Positions 33,812 to 46,310 of a stretch of 64,000 bases of DNA are shown in pieces (the stretch's first letter is position 1; every line of letters starts with the position of its first letter). This stretch comes from Adenanthera pavonina. Lineage: Eukaryota; Streptophyta; Magnoliopsida; Fabales; Fabaceae. The notes below the pieces were generated by a model. It searched no databases. It was not told the DNA's origin and saw nothing but the letters and a program-made list of their open reading frames with translations. A program made the position numbers and the translations under genes. Location of the stretch: NCBI GenBank assembly GCA_026686845.1, contig JAIVEN010000007.1, positions 39,181,001 through 39,245,000 on the forward strand. The letters run 5' to 3'.

Positions 33812-36800
33812 TTACTCCGATCCCTCCTCATCCTCCTCTCTAGTTAGGTAGATTTCAGCCACATAATCACTCCACTCTGCGATGACTTCATTGATTTGAT
33901 TTTTGGAGTACTCATCACAGTAGGTATCCGGGAAGTACTATACAAGTTAAAATATCATGAAGAAATTAATAAAATGACATTACTAAAAAATGGTCAAAAG
34001 TTATAAGCATTAATGTAATTGCATGAAATGGAATTACATACCGTGACCGGGATAGAGCTTTGGCCATGCATTACAATATCTTTCATGAATTTCAGTACAT
34101 AATATGCACAATCGATACCATTAGCTTGCTTCGGACACTAAACAAAAATATATACATACATATTATATATGAAGATTAATGTCAATTACAATAAATAATT
34201 GCTTAAATATTATTCTATAAATACCTTTATTGATGTCCATTTATATGATTGTTGCTTCTTGTCATTAAGCCCTCGGTCTGCTCGAAACATCTTCACAGCA
34301 CTGTTAACCATGAGAAAAGAACATTAATATAAGCATAACTTTGAATTACCATGGAGACATATACAAAAGTTAAACAAAAAACTTATTCTTACTTGTTGAA
34401 CATTTCCATCATTTGGATGCGGTTCTCTGGCCCTGTTTGTTTTCCGGAGTCTAAATAATATATTTTTGGCTTTACTGGGTTGATGACAATCAACATCCAA
34501 TGTTCTCTGACGGAAAAATAATTAACATCAACAAATTATAACTGGGCAGTTCACAACAACTAAAGTCATCATTTAATATTTTAGCAACAAGTTACTCACC
34601 CTTGATGAAAAGGTGCCAAAAATAATACTTCCTTATCGGCTCTTGCCTTGAACACATCCGCAATTTCTTGAGATTGTTCTGTGATCTTCTTCTGGGGCAT
34701 CAAACCTCTACAAAAAGATGATATATCTTGGGGATGGAGGAACACAAATTTGCTAGTAAGATTGGCAGGGACCAAAAATTTTTCATACAAGTACCTAAAA
34801 TGAAAAAAAAATTGTGTATTAATATCACACTCAAATGAAAGGTTAGTTGGAAAGTAGTTCATTTATGTTAGTTTGAGTACCTAATGTATATGTTAATATT
34901 CGCAGCCCCAAGCCATTGATGATCCACCATGAATAGGATAACTTCTTCGGTGATCATTTCAGTTATCCTTTTATTATAGATCCCTATATCATACTCAATT
35001 TCTATAATCTCCCATTGCCCTATGCTCACTAATCCTTTCAAGTACTTGCGGCTTTTCCTTAAATTAACATTAGGTCCGGGTAGTCTCTTCATCGGTGCAA
35101 TGATTGACTCTTTGGATTGCCCGGACCCTAGAACACGCTTTCCTTTTGCCTATGCAACAAAGTTGGTCAATTTGGGATGAACTAGTGATTACACAGTAGC
35201 AAATTATAATAAAGTGTCAATTGACATACCTGTACAGATGGAGCAAGGGTAATGAGGTTCATTGGCCATGCTACATAACTACCCACTGCTTGTCCTACCT
35301 TATTCGCATCTTGGGTAGGAATTGGCAATACAGCATTCTCCTCTTTGGGGACATCAATCGATACTCTCACATGGCCTTCAGGTAGGGCTTGATTGTGAAT
35401 GACGCCTCCTGTGTTTTCCACATGCCCCTCTGCAACCACACGTCTAGTAGGGCGATCCAACCATAATTGACAGTATGATACGCCCTATACCAATAGCAAA
35501 AAATAAGTTTAACATGTCGAAAAAAACTATGAACTTGATTGGAAAAGCAATTACCTCAGGGAGATGCTCAAATGGAAGAGGGCAGCTATCCTTGACACTA
35601 GGGCTTGTTGATGCGACCTGTGACGACTGTATTTGCTTCAGTACTGCAGCTTGTGTTTGCACCAAATCTGTCAACATGGCTAATTTTCTCTCCATCTCAA
35701 ATTGAGTTGCCTCTAATTGAGCAACCTTAGTTGCAGAGTATGACGATGAGCGGCGTTGAGTCCCAAAATATGCTTTCTTAGAAACGCCAAACCCGGCACC
35801 TCTAACACGACTAGGGTGCTCAGGGAGCCCTAATGCCTTGCCTAGCACATCAAGCCCTGTGTCTTCCTCAATGCCTTCAGGCATGGACTCTACAAGGGTA
35901 GCCTGTGAAAGCAAAAAAATAATAAGAAATATATTATTTTATAGAAATATATTATAAATGATTGAAAATGCAAATAATAATGTAAGACTTACAATTTTAT
36001 CACAAACTTGTTTGACGTTTTCATTGTCAATAATCCCTTCCTTCTTCTTTCTTGATTCTGCCCATAGCACATGACGCTTGGTTAAAGGGCCACCTTCAGA
36101 TCCCTCTTGAGAATGCTGTGTAATAACATAAATAACTTATTTGTAAGTATTTATAAGGAAAATATATTCATATAAATAAGATCTATAGACACGTACCATC
36201 TTATCCTCTATACCCGAGTATCCAAGACGGCCAGCTCTATAAGGGTATTGTTGACACTTGGCCCTTTCACTATTTTGCTGACTTAATATCTGTAAAAAAC
36301 AAAAATCTTAAATGAAATAGCTAGACACATATAGCATTAGCATAGAATTAACAACTAACATGTAAAAAAGGATTACTTTGAAAGATTGCTCACGGCGGAT
36401 ACCCGTAAAAACATCCCAGTCTTCTTGCTTTATGTAGACTTCAAATAATGGAGGTGGATGCTCAAGGATGTTACCATCTGGATCTCTCAAAAATCTTTTT
36501 GTAAGGATATATCGAAAAGCTCGCATCGATACTCCAGCCTTCTTATATATGAAATCTCTATGGCACTCATCGATGTCAAATCCCAACTGCAAAACAAAGT
36601 ACCAAGATTAATTATAATAAGTATAACCACATAGGAAAAAAACATTATAAGATAATTATAATAAGCTGTTTACCGCTATATCCTTGAAAATCAAGTCTTT
36701 CATAGCCTCAGGGACTTTCCTCCAGTCCTTCCATTGGCTACTTGCTATATGCACATTCATCTTCGCAGCTATCCCAATATAGCTACTTAATTTTTTTCCA

Positions 36801-36991
36801 CCATCTTTTATTGGGTGGCCTCTACGATTCCACACCACATGGATCTTCTGACCACTATCTCTTGCCCGTGAGACCTCTTTCAAGACGGTCAACCCACGAT
36901 GATGCTTCTCTAACTCTTTCTCAACCCGTTTGTTAACATTACTGGGATCCACATTCGTCGGATCACTATCATAATCAGAAGAGGAAGACAT
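33812..36991 (-). CDS. CACTA TNPA-type protein (Transposase_24) fused to Ulp1-like C48 cysteine protease
   Basis: Twelve exons with GT-AG borders: 36991-36674, 36586-36377, 36289-36197, 36115-35993, 35902-35555, 35484-35230, 35149-34881, 34794-34600, 34506-34393, 34300-34225, 34137-34042 and 33937-33812. They sum to 2,223 bp, 740 residues, with no stop. Residues about 50-290 match the plant Ptta/En/Spm transposase family (WKDWRKVPE, YPYRAGRLGY, LGLPEHPSRVRG). About 290-320 is a likely coiled coil. Residues 540-730 are a Ulp1/SENP-type protease with His606 (GEHW), Asp623 (YYLDSG), Gln671 and Cys677 (GIDCAYY). TNPA proteins bind subterminal repeats; the protease would cleave SUMO-like conjugates. 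It starts 32 bp after the transposase frame, so a shared transcript is possible. The intact frame suggests recent activity. Confidence 0.88.
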
Positions 36992-37023
36992 TTACCTGTA
37001 ATATCAATCAAACAAACAAGACA

Positions 37024-40000
37024 TTAATATATAGAAAGGAAAATAACAAGATTTAGGCAAAAGTTCACATAAATAAGATGAATAACACAACTAGTAAAAA
37101 ATTCAAACACACAAAATTCAAACTCAAACCTTTTCCTCTTTCTGGTTTGTCTTCTCTTTATGATCCAAATACCCTCTTGATGATCATCCCTCACATACAA
37201 GGCATCATCTCCAGTATAATCAGTATCAATTGATGTCCCTACAAAAGGATCATCCTCAATATCTGCATCTTGATGACTTTCAATATCTTTTTGGTTGTCA
37301 ATTATTTTATTTGTTAACATAACAATAGACAACTTCTTATTAGCAGGATCGAAGACGAAAAACACCTGTTGAGCTTGGGATGCTAAAATAAAAGGTTCAT
37401 CTCTATACCCCACCTTGTTAAGATCCACTTGAATGAACCCTGTTTGATCAACTCGAAGACCATTTTTGTTGTCAACCCACTTACAACTAAAGACTGGTAC
37501 CCGAAACAAGATATAATCCAATTCCCATATGCGATCAATTACCCCAAAGTATGTCATATTTGCAAAAATAGGGTTTTTGTCTTTGACACTAGAAATATGC
37601 ATTGATTGAGCTATAAGAGTTACCCCACTATTTTGCATTGTGCTCCGATCATCCTGCTCTTTCATATAGAATGTGTAGCCGTTAATAAGATAACCATTGT
37701 AAGATATGACACGCATGCTTGGACCGTTAGCTAACCATCGTAACCTTTCTGAAACTGAACCAGGATTTCTCTCCACCTCCAAAATAATGTGATGTCTCAA
37801 CCAATTTATAAAAACCCGATTGTGTTCCTTTGATATCCAACTCTCATTCTTGTAGGGGTTTAAACTTCTAAGTTTCTCCTTGTGCATTTCCGCATATAGC
37901 TCAACCTCATCGGAGTTATGCAGAACATACAAATGAGCTTGCTCCCACTGTGTCCTGGAGATGCTAACTATATCATTTCCAAGAATCCCTTCCCCATCTG
38001 TTCTCCCAATGTGACGAGACTTTGGAAGCCCAATATGATCAACATTGGATAAGTATTCAGTACAGAATTCAACAGCTTCTTCAGCTATGTACCGTTCAAC
38101 AATACAACCCTCTGGTCTACTTCGGTTTTTCACATATCCTTTTAATACCTTCATGTAACGCTCAATAGGGTACATCCATCTCATATAAGCTGGGCCACAC
38201 AATTGTGTCTCTCTAACCAAGTGAACTGTTAGGTGAATCATCATGTCAAAAAACGAAGGCGGGAAATACATCTCAAGTTCGCACAAAGTCACAACAATTT
38301 GTCTTTGCAACCTTGGCAACTTAACGGGGTCAATCACTTTGCTACAAATGGATTTGAAGAATAAACATAATTTTGTGATTGTGCCTCAAACCTTTTTGGG
38401 CAAATTAGATCGGATAGCGACCGGCATCAAATTCTCCAATAGAACATGGCAATCATGAGACTTTAAGCCCTTCAACTTCAAGTCTTTCATAGATACAAGG
38501 TTTCTAATGTTTGAGGAGTATCCCTCTGGGACCTTAACTCCATTAAGAAACTCACAAAAAGTGATTTTCTCCTTTCTAGAGAGAGTATATGCTGCAGGAG
38601 GTAGATAAGTACGGCATTTCCCCTTCACCGGTGCCAATTCTCCTCTTATTCCCATTGCAACCAAGTCCAACCTTGCCTTAACGCCATCTTTGGTCTTTCC
38701 TGGCACATTAAGCAACGTACCAATGATGCTATCACATACATTTTTCTCTATATGCATGACATTAAGGAAGTGTCTCACATATAAAGACTTCCAATATGGC
38801 AATTCAAAGAAAATTGACTTTTTCTTCCACCCACTAGTCCTAAGGTGTTTTGCAAAAGGCTTCCCGAAATTGTTATTCAAATCCTTCACCTTGGCAAACA
38901 TATCCTCACCACTTAATGGCAAAGGTTCACTCCCTTCTTCTGTACTCCCATTGAAGGCTTTTTTCCACCACCTGTAACGATGTCCCAGAGGCAAAAATCT
39001 GCGATGTCCTAGGAAGACAAATTTCCCACCATGTTCCAACCGTATGGTATGTGTGCCTTCTTCGCATATAGGACATCCAAACACTCCTTTGATACTGTAA
39101 CCTGATAAATTACCATATGCCGGAAAATCATTAATTGTACCAAACAGCATAGCTCTCAACTTAAATGTTTCTTCCCTATATTTGTCATACATCTCCACAC
39201 CCTTCTCCCACAATAGTTTCAAATCTTCAATTAATGGAGCCAAATATACGTCTATATCATTTCCAGGTTGTTTGGGTCCGGAAATTAAGATAGACAACAT
39301 CATAAACTTCCGCTTCATGCATAGCCATGGTGGGAGGTTATAAATCAACAAAATAACAGGCCATGTACTGTGGGTACTACTTTGCATGCCATGCGAATTC
39401 ATTCCATCAGTAGATAAAGCAAGGCGCAAGTTTCTATCTTCTTCCCCGAAATCTTCATATTCACGATCAATTCTTTTCCATTGTGGAGAATCTGCAGGAT
39501 GTCGAAGTTTTCCATCTTGAATTCTTTCATCTGCATGCCATGTCAAGAGCTTTGCAATTTCTGCGCTACTATACATGCGTCTAAATCTAGGTATGATGGG
39601 AAAATACCATACCACCTTCGTTGGACTCGATTCTTTTTTTTTGTATCGTGGGGCATTGCATTTAGGACACTTGTTTAATGATGCATATTCTTTTCGGAAT
39701 AAAACACAGTCATTAGGACAAGCATGTATCCTCTCATAGCTCATTCCAATAGAACATAACATTCGTTTAGCCTCATATGTTCGACTTGGAAGCTCATTAT
39801 GTTGTGGCAGCATATCTTTCAAACATGCAAGTAATTCTGTGAAGCTTTTATCACTCCATCCATTCCCTGCTTTCAAGTTGTATAACTTTAACACAGCTGA
39901 TAATATCGTGAATTTAGTACAACTAGGATATAATGGTTTTTCTGCATCGGCTTTCAACCTCTCAAACATCTCAGGACAATCCTGAAGCTCATCTTCAATC

Positions 40001-40329
40001 GCATTTGTCATCTCTTGAAGACGGTCATCATCAAATGTACTTGTATAAAAATCATTAGACCCAAAGCTCCTACTTGTCCCCAAATCACTATACCCATCAT
40101 TTGTCTCACCATGTTTTGTCCAATGGATATAACTTCGATCGATTCCATTACACACTAAATGTTCTTCCAACTTATCTGAACTAACTAGCCTTCCAAAACA
40201 ACACTTTAAGCAGGGGCATATAATTTTGTCGGGGTTATTAGCATGCTCAACTGCAAACCTAACAAACTCTTTCACTCCATCCCAATATTCCTTACTCAAA
40301 CGATTTGCATGCATCCAATTCCGATCCAT
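37024..40329 (-). pseudogene. CACTA TNPD-type transposase (TNP2), one in-frame stop
   Basis: The ATG at 40329-40327 opens a frame of about 1,100 codons broken only by TGA at 38386-38388, after residue 647. Residues 1-75 are the transposase-associated domain with Cys/His ligands (ICPCLKC, then EEHLVC). About 200-500 is the Transposase_21 catalytic region (STDGMN, YNLPPWLCMK, GNDIDVYLAPL). After the stop the same frame continues with DUF4218 (MYFPPSFFDMMIHL, CGPAYMRWMYP, about 680-765) and DUF4216 (ELDYILFRVPVF, EPFILASQAQQVFF, about 930-1005). Relatives usually have Arg where the TGA lies, so a CGA to TGA change, typical of methylated CpG decay, is likely. The protein would cut and rejoin CACTA ends. 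The true C-terminus may be spliced just before 37130. Confidence 0.9.
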
Positions 40330-43300
40330 AATGTGTACAAATTTCGGCAGAGCCTCCCCTAGAAGTTGATGGTTCCAATAATTCTACAGCAACAACTCAC
40401 AAAAAGTTAGACTCATCAATTATAAGCACTAGCATCTTCCAACCAATCCCAGATAAACTAAGCTATCTTCAAACATAAGGACTGTCTTTATTCTAGGAGA
40501 TTAAAGTAATACATGATTCAACCATGGACTATTTCTGGCAACCATAAACTAATTTTTAAAGAAAATTCAATAGCATAATAACATAGAAATGAGAGTTTCC
40601 CAAGCCTTAAGCCCTTTATTCATACAAAAAGTAGTAAATTTCAGCCAATCATAGCAGCAACCATGTACCCAATCATTTCCAATCATCAAATTACTTCTAA
40701 TTAATAAAGTAATTATATTTCATGCTATTAGATATTCATACATGGCATTATAATGATATAGTTCAAAAGGAAATCGGCAACATAACGACTTGGAAAAGAA
40801 AGTTTCCTGGGCTTGTTGAAATTTGATCAAACTATGATTATCAAATTTCATTCAATCATTTCCAATCAAAACTTAACCATATGACTTCCTTTGAAGATAT
40901 TAACATGCAAATCAAACATCGATCAATTAGTATAACAATCATTCAACACCACCATTTTCAACAACTTTGAAAGCAAGAATAACGTACCTTATAACCTTGT
41001 ACTATACCATCCCCTTTAGTTTAGCCCCTTATTTTGCTGCCTCAAAGCTTCTAAATTAAAAAGCTAATTGAAATAGCTAATATGTAATAACCACAATGAC
41101 ATGTTCAACCTGCATTACATAAGAGTATAAAGTTAAGAAAAATTTCTAAACTAGTTTAATATATGAAAGTGTTAAAATTTGACTCAACAAAGATTTAGGG
41201 GGCTAAGGGAAGTTTAAATCATGACATGAATATGATGAATTCAATGAGTTAATAATGGTTCTATATGCTTGATGACGTCTTAGAAATGACATTAAGATGA
41301 TGAGAATGTAAGAACACAAGTTATATAGTAAAGTAGTAAATTGAAACCTAAAATGGCCAAGGCCCACCCATGTTGATTTAAATAAGTCGAGAAGTCAATT
41401 TAAGATTTAAACCATATTATATTTGTTAAACTAGGTGTATATGCTATATGAATAAGAAGAAATATGTCCGTGATGAGAAATCTCAATGAAATGCAAGTTT
41501 GGACGCTAAAAAATTTAAAACAGGACATAAATGAACAGTAAAGTGAATGTCTTACTATAAGAGTTAAGTTAGTTTAAAATTTTTTAGAAGAAAATATTAA
41601 GAATCTATATATGATATAAATATTATATTTAATATATATCAAATACATGCATGTCTTCTTATATTATCAATGTTTTATAGCTTATTATTATCAATTATCA
41701 TTATCATTATCATTATCATTATCGTATCAATTTATAAAAATCTTACATTTATTTATAATTATAATTATAATATTTTACTAAACTAAAATATTAAGTAATT
41801 AAATAAATTATTAATTATACTAATGTTAATTAATAAATTAAAATACTTATTATTTTTCTTTTTTTAAATTTAAATTTCAGTAATTAAAATTAGGGTGGGT
41901 AAGTTTTAAAAATTTTGCACTTATTATACATTATAAATAATATAATTTAATATGTAAGAATAGTTTATTTGTTGGCCAAAAAAAAGTTGCACAATTTATT
42001 TATTTATTTAATGTTTTTGCCCACGGAGTTTTAAATCTGGAGTAGAAGAAAGGTGCTTTAGAAGCCACGAATTAAAAATAAAACAAAGAAAGAAAGAGAG
42101 AGAAATCCTAATCACATGAACAAAGTTTAAGGTTTTGAAATTAAAGAGGTTTTTCCGTTGGTGATGAAATTAAAAAGGATTTTGACAATCATTAATATGA
42201 AGAAAAATATGATAACAACTAAGCAAAATTTTCAGGAAAAAATAAAAAGAACCGCAGCACACATATTACAAGTTAATTTAGAAGCAGAATATGTGGAAAG
42301 AAGAACCTATCTAAAGAAGCTTCCAAATGCTTACTGATAGCACTTCCAATGGCACAAACCCAGAGAACTCTCATGGACCACTTATCACTAATTATTCCTC
42401 TGGTTCCCATGGCTTGATGAAAGAGAGAACTATAAAACTAAGTATTTCAGATGATCACTTTAACAGTGGCGCAAACTAAAGGGTAGAAATTTAGATACTA
42501 CTCAAGTTATTAATAGCATACTTAAAATACAGTTCATATGCTACATACAAGCATAACCAGAGATAAAGAACAGAATTTGTTGAACCCTTAATTTTACACC
42601 TCATTCATTCAACAAATGAAAAAGGTTTAGCCAAAGAAAAAAAACATGCATTAGATTTCATGCTTACTTTGGAAACTACCTAGTGATATAACAAACAGCA
42701 TATTAACAGCAGAAAAAACATTTAACACTTAGCTTTAATCATCTTAGTCCCCCAGCCCTGGAATAGTTTGTGAAACTTCATGAATTTGTATTGCTAAGCA
42801 ACATGTCTAACAGAGCATTTGAAACAAAATAGAAAATAAATTAGTTCTCGAAGAAAAAATGACATTCTTCATGCATCCATTTCAACAAGAAATTGGATCA
42901 TCTACATACTCTCTCAATACTTTTCTCCATAGGCGATCTAGAGCATCGGTTCAATCTAAGTAAAAGAAAGATTATAACCAACATAAAAAAAAAATCAAAG
43001 AAAAAATTTGCTATTGGTGCTGCTATAACTCATTTTATGTTCATGAGACCTAGTTTTATGTTTCCTCACTTAGTGGAATAAGGTGATTGAGTCACTTGTA
43101 GAGGTGTTGGAGAAGGCTGAAAAGCTGGAAAATTCGAAGTTGAATGGCAAAAGAAAAAATGGACCAGCAAATAAACCAACAAAATCTAACACAGTCACTA
43201 CTCCGAAGACTGAATAATGGTTCTAAAAGTGAGAACATTCCTGCCACTATATATTTCCAGCTTAGAATATAACCTTTTCAACAGAGAAGCTACGAATCCT

Positions 43301-43738
43301 AAGCAATAATAATGATTTGGATTTACGAAGAACAAAGCAGTTACAAGAAATTTAGGAACACATCTCATATAGGCATTTTAGCAAACACCTAGAAGGCATA
43401 CGTTGAATCATGAGCAGGGATGACGAATGGAAGGAGAAATTGATGGGAAACAGAAAAGTGGAGGTGAGGTGCTGACCTGTAGGAATTCAAAATAGTTGGG
43501 TTCTCTGGTAACCAGAGATTGCAAGCACGAACGAACTTGGACTACCCATCGACATAGCGCACGGAAGCCACAAAACTCGAACAAGTACACGGACACAAAC
43601 ACGAACACGAACACGAAGATGGAGAGCACGAACACGAAGCTTGACAAGCCACCAACGTAGAATGCTGCAGGAGACAGAGCAAGCAAGCAAGCACAGAACC
43701 TCAAGATGGAGGTTGGAGACAGAGCGAATATGGACACG
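40330..43738. other. Upstream region of the CACTA genes
   Basis: About 3.4 kb between the transposase start and the right subterminal repeats. It should hold the promoter and 5' untranslated exons, but no conserved coding sequence was found. A (TTATCA)n run lies near 41690-41722. From 43400 the sequence becomes richer in G+C. Confidence 0.5.
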
Positions 43739-43824
43739 AACTCTTGAAGAAGCCGCAGAATGCTGATGCGAACTTGAAGAAGCCACAAAATGCTGACACG
43801 AACTTGAAGAAGCCGTAGAATGCC
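43739..43824. repeat. 30-bp minisatellite, three units
   Basis: Units beginning near 43741, 43771 and 43801 share AACTTGAAGAAGCC, then 'agaatgc', with a few changes. They lie just inside the right end of the CACTA element, next to 'cacgaacacgaacacgaa' repeats (43590-43640). The minus-strand frame across them is open, but I find no protein similarity. Confidence 0.8.
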
Positions 43825-43904
43825 AAAGGGAGAGAACTTCTGTGGAGTCAGTAACGAGGCCGATGGGAATAGCTGAAAAGTGATGTAATAGGACAGAGTG
43901 CAAC

Positions 43905-44208
43905 AAAAGTAGGCGGTTATAACAAATAACCGCATACTTTTGGTTTTATTATTTTAATTAATATTATTATAATTAAAATAAAAGTAGGCGGTTATTCAAA
44001 TAACCTCCTACTATGTTATTAATTTTTTTTTTTGTTATTTGATAATAAATTTGTAGGCAGTTATGTAATAAACGGCCTACAAATATTAACTTTTTGTAGG
44101 CGGTTATTTAAATAACCGCCTACAAATCCTCCAGGCATATTTTTTTAAACGTTTTTTAATATAACCGCCTACTATTAGGCGTCTATTATTTTCAACTCTG
44201 GCGTAGTG
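43905..44208. repeat. Right CACTA terminus and subterminal repeats
   Basis: Pairs of GTAGGCGGTTAT and its complement occur at about 43910-43937, 43985-44012, 44052-44082 and 44096-44125, with a last half-site near 44161. They mirror the left-end array. The element ends GGCGTAGTG at 44208. Confidence 0.85.
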
Positions 44209-44211
44209 GGG

Positions 44212-46310
44212 GCAATCTAATTTAAAAGGGATTGAGTCTAATAGCCTCTCAACTCTTTCTTATTGATTTGAGATTTAGAAAAATAAAATAATATTTTTTC
44301 TAAAAATTATTTAAAGGTTTGAATTAGTTGGACTTTTCTCTTGTACGTTATTTCAACTTTGTGTTTATTGGGTTTAATAAAATTTTCACAAAAATTTTTA
44401 ACCTTGTACCCGAAAAAATTTGAATTCAAATATTTTCAAAACTTGAATTTAATAGAGGCAAAACATTAGGATTAATGGGGCCAAAATACTAAAATTTATG
44501 ATTATAATATGTCATTTTTCTATGTTGAGGGGTGGCAATTGACCCCGAATTTGTACGTAGGTTGGTCACGGTATATATATAACCAATCAAATTAACATCT
44601 TTGTTGGGTAATATTAAATCAAAAAATTAATATAGATAGCTGGGTGAGTTCATTAATGGTGTAGGTGCTGATCCAACGTCATTTCTTCTTAATACTTAGT
44701 TATCTGGTTATCTTTATTTATTTACTCATTAAGTATTGTTTATCTAACGGGTTTATCTTGCATTAGTCAAATGGTTTCGTAAAATCAAATGAGAAAGTTA
44801 GCCTCGTATACATTGAGTACATGTGAATCACATGTGATTGATGTCCCCGCTTTTTTTCTAAAATAAACTTATTTTTACTTTTGGCAGTTAAGGATGCTAT
44901 CATGATGTCAGTATTATATATATAATATACATATCGAGATCTTCGAAGGAGGGTCTAAACTCTAGTTCTTATTTTATGCATTTGAAAATAAAATTATTAA
45001 ACTTTAATTAAAATCCTTTTTTCAATTGCTTGGTACTAACGTTAAAGTGTCTTTGAATACTATAATATGGAGACGTCCGATAGTATTAGTATATTCCGAT
45101 CGTACAGATAGGAAAAAAATAATATATATATATATATATGTTTGAAATATAGTTTAAGTTTCTATCAATGGGTATGCTAAAATAATGTATCACTAGGGCT
45201 TGCTTTGTAAACCCATTATTGAATCTTAACTAGCTAGTTAAGTTTAATCTGGAGACGAAACATAGTATGGAGGGGCCTAAGCATAAACTCCTCGTATTTA
45301 GGTTCTATTAATGTTAAATTGCAGCAAATTTAAAAGATATTGGCCGATCTATATTAATCAATAATTGAAAGAGAGTTTAATTAGATTATATATTTCTACG
45401 GAAAAAAGTTAGGCATTTAAACTGATAGGCGTAACTTAACATATTTTTATTGGTAGATTTTGCATATATTATTTATTTTATAACTAATTTTTATTATTTA
45501 TATTGTTAATTTATTTTTAAATTTTAAAACAACGTGTTTTAATTTGATTTGATATATATTAAGCATATTATCTAACTCTTCTCCCATTTCTACGCAAGAA
45601 TCTAATAAAGCTTGAAACAAATAAACGGGAGAGATCAAGACGTAACAAACCCCTGTTAGACTATATGTTATTGACGTCTGTTGACCATTGTATGTTGGGC
45701 TCAAGGCCCATCCTTGCCAAGGGCCATTAATTCTATTAGCCACCAGAGATTAAAGGAAGCTTGCAGTAAGTTGAAATGAAGCATGTACTTAATTTCATAA
45801 GAACTGCCTTAACCCTTTACATGTCTATATTTTAATTGTCGAACGATGATTGGAGCTTTAACAATGAATATGAAACATGAAGACAGTCAACACCTCGACA
45901 GAGGAGAGGGGTCATTGTCTGATACTGATTCCGATCATCGAATTAGTCCTCATGCTAAGAGATCTAGTTAGGAGAATTTGATTAGTGAGAGATCGTATGT
46001 ATGATTGAGATCGAGTGATTTTGACGAATCGGAGCTAATATATAAAAAAGGAAACATTCTTTAAGTATATGGCTGTGATTATGACACGACACACATCATT
46101 CTCTTTGGTGTTGTCAGAAAATCATACCTACTCCATCGGAATATATGATTATGGGGGGTAAAAGTTTCTCAGATCTCTCTCACTCTCTCTTTTGTCATAT
46201 ATATTGTTTTTCTAATCAAAAGGATAGAGTGCTATAAATGTAAAGTCAAATTACTATTACTATATATATATATATATTATTATACGAAAGCCCGCGTACA
46301 GTTGATATAT
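44212..46310. other. Intergenic region between the CACTA element and the second MYB gene
   Basis: No gene seen. It contains (AT)n runs near 45121-45139 and 46259-46277. The words 'ggggtggcaattgacccc' near 44530 may mark the end of an older repeat into which the CACTA element inserted. The part next to 46310 should include the MYB 3' untranslated region. Confidence 0.5.

Larger units (their letters stand above)
31843..44208 (-). mobile_element. Full-length CACTA (En/Spm-type) DNA transposon
   Basis: 12,366 bp. The left end CACTACGCCAGAAAAGGG and the reversed right end CACTACGCCAGAGTTG share their first 12 bases. GGG flanks both sides (31840-31842 and 44209-44211), the 3-bp duplication of this superfamily. 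Subterminal regions at both ends are packed with inverted pairs of a TAGGCGGTTA motif. Two minus-strand genes lie within: a TNPD-type transposase (40329-37024, one stop codon) and a TNPA-Ulp1 gene (36991-33812, open). The structure is complete. Only the single nonsense codon argues against autonomy. Confidence 0.95.

Noticed and set aside
41690..41722. Possible CRISPR-like or regulatory repeat
   Set aside because: It is a simple (TTATCA)n microsatellite in a plant transposon, with no spacers.
43408..43935. 175-codon minus-strand frame near the right CACTA end
   Set aside because: Low complexity with 30-bp repeats and no similarity to transposon proteins. It could be part of the leader, so it is described as a repeat only.
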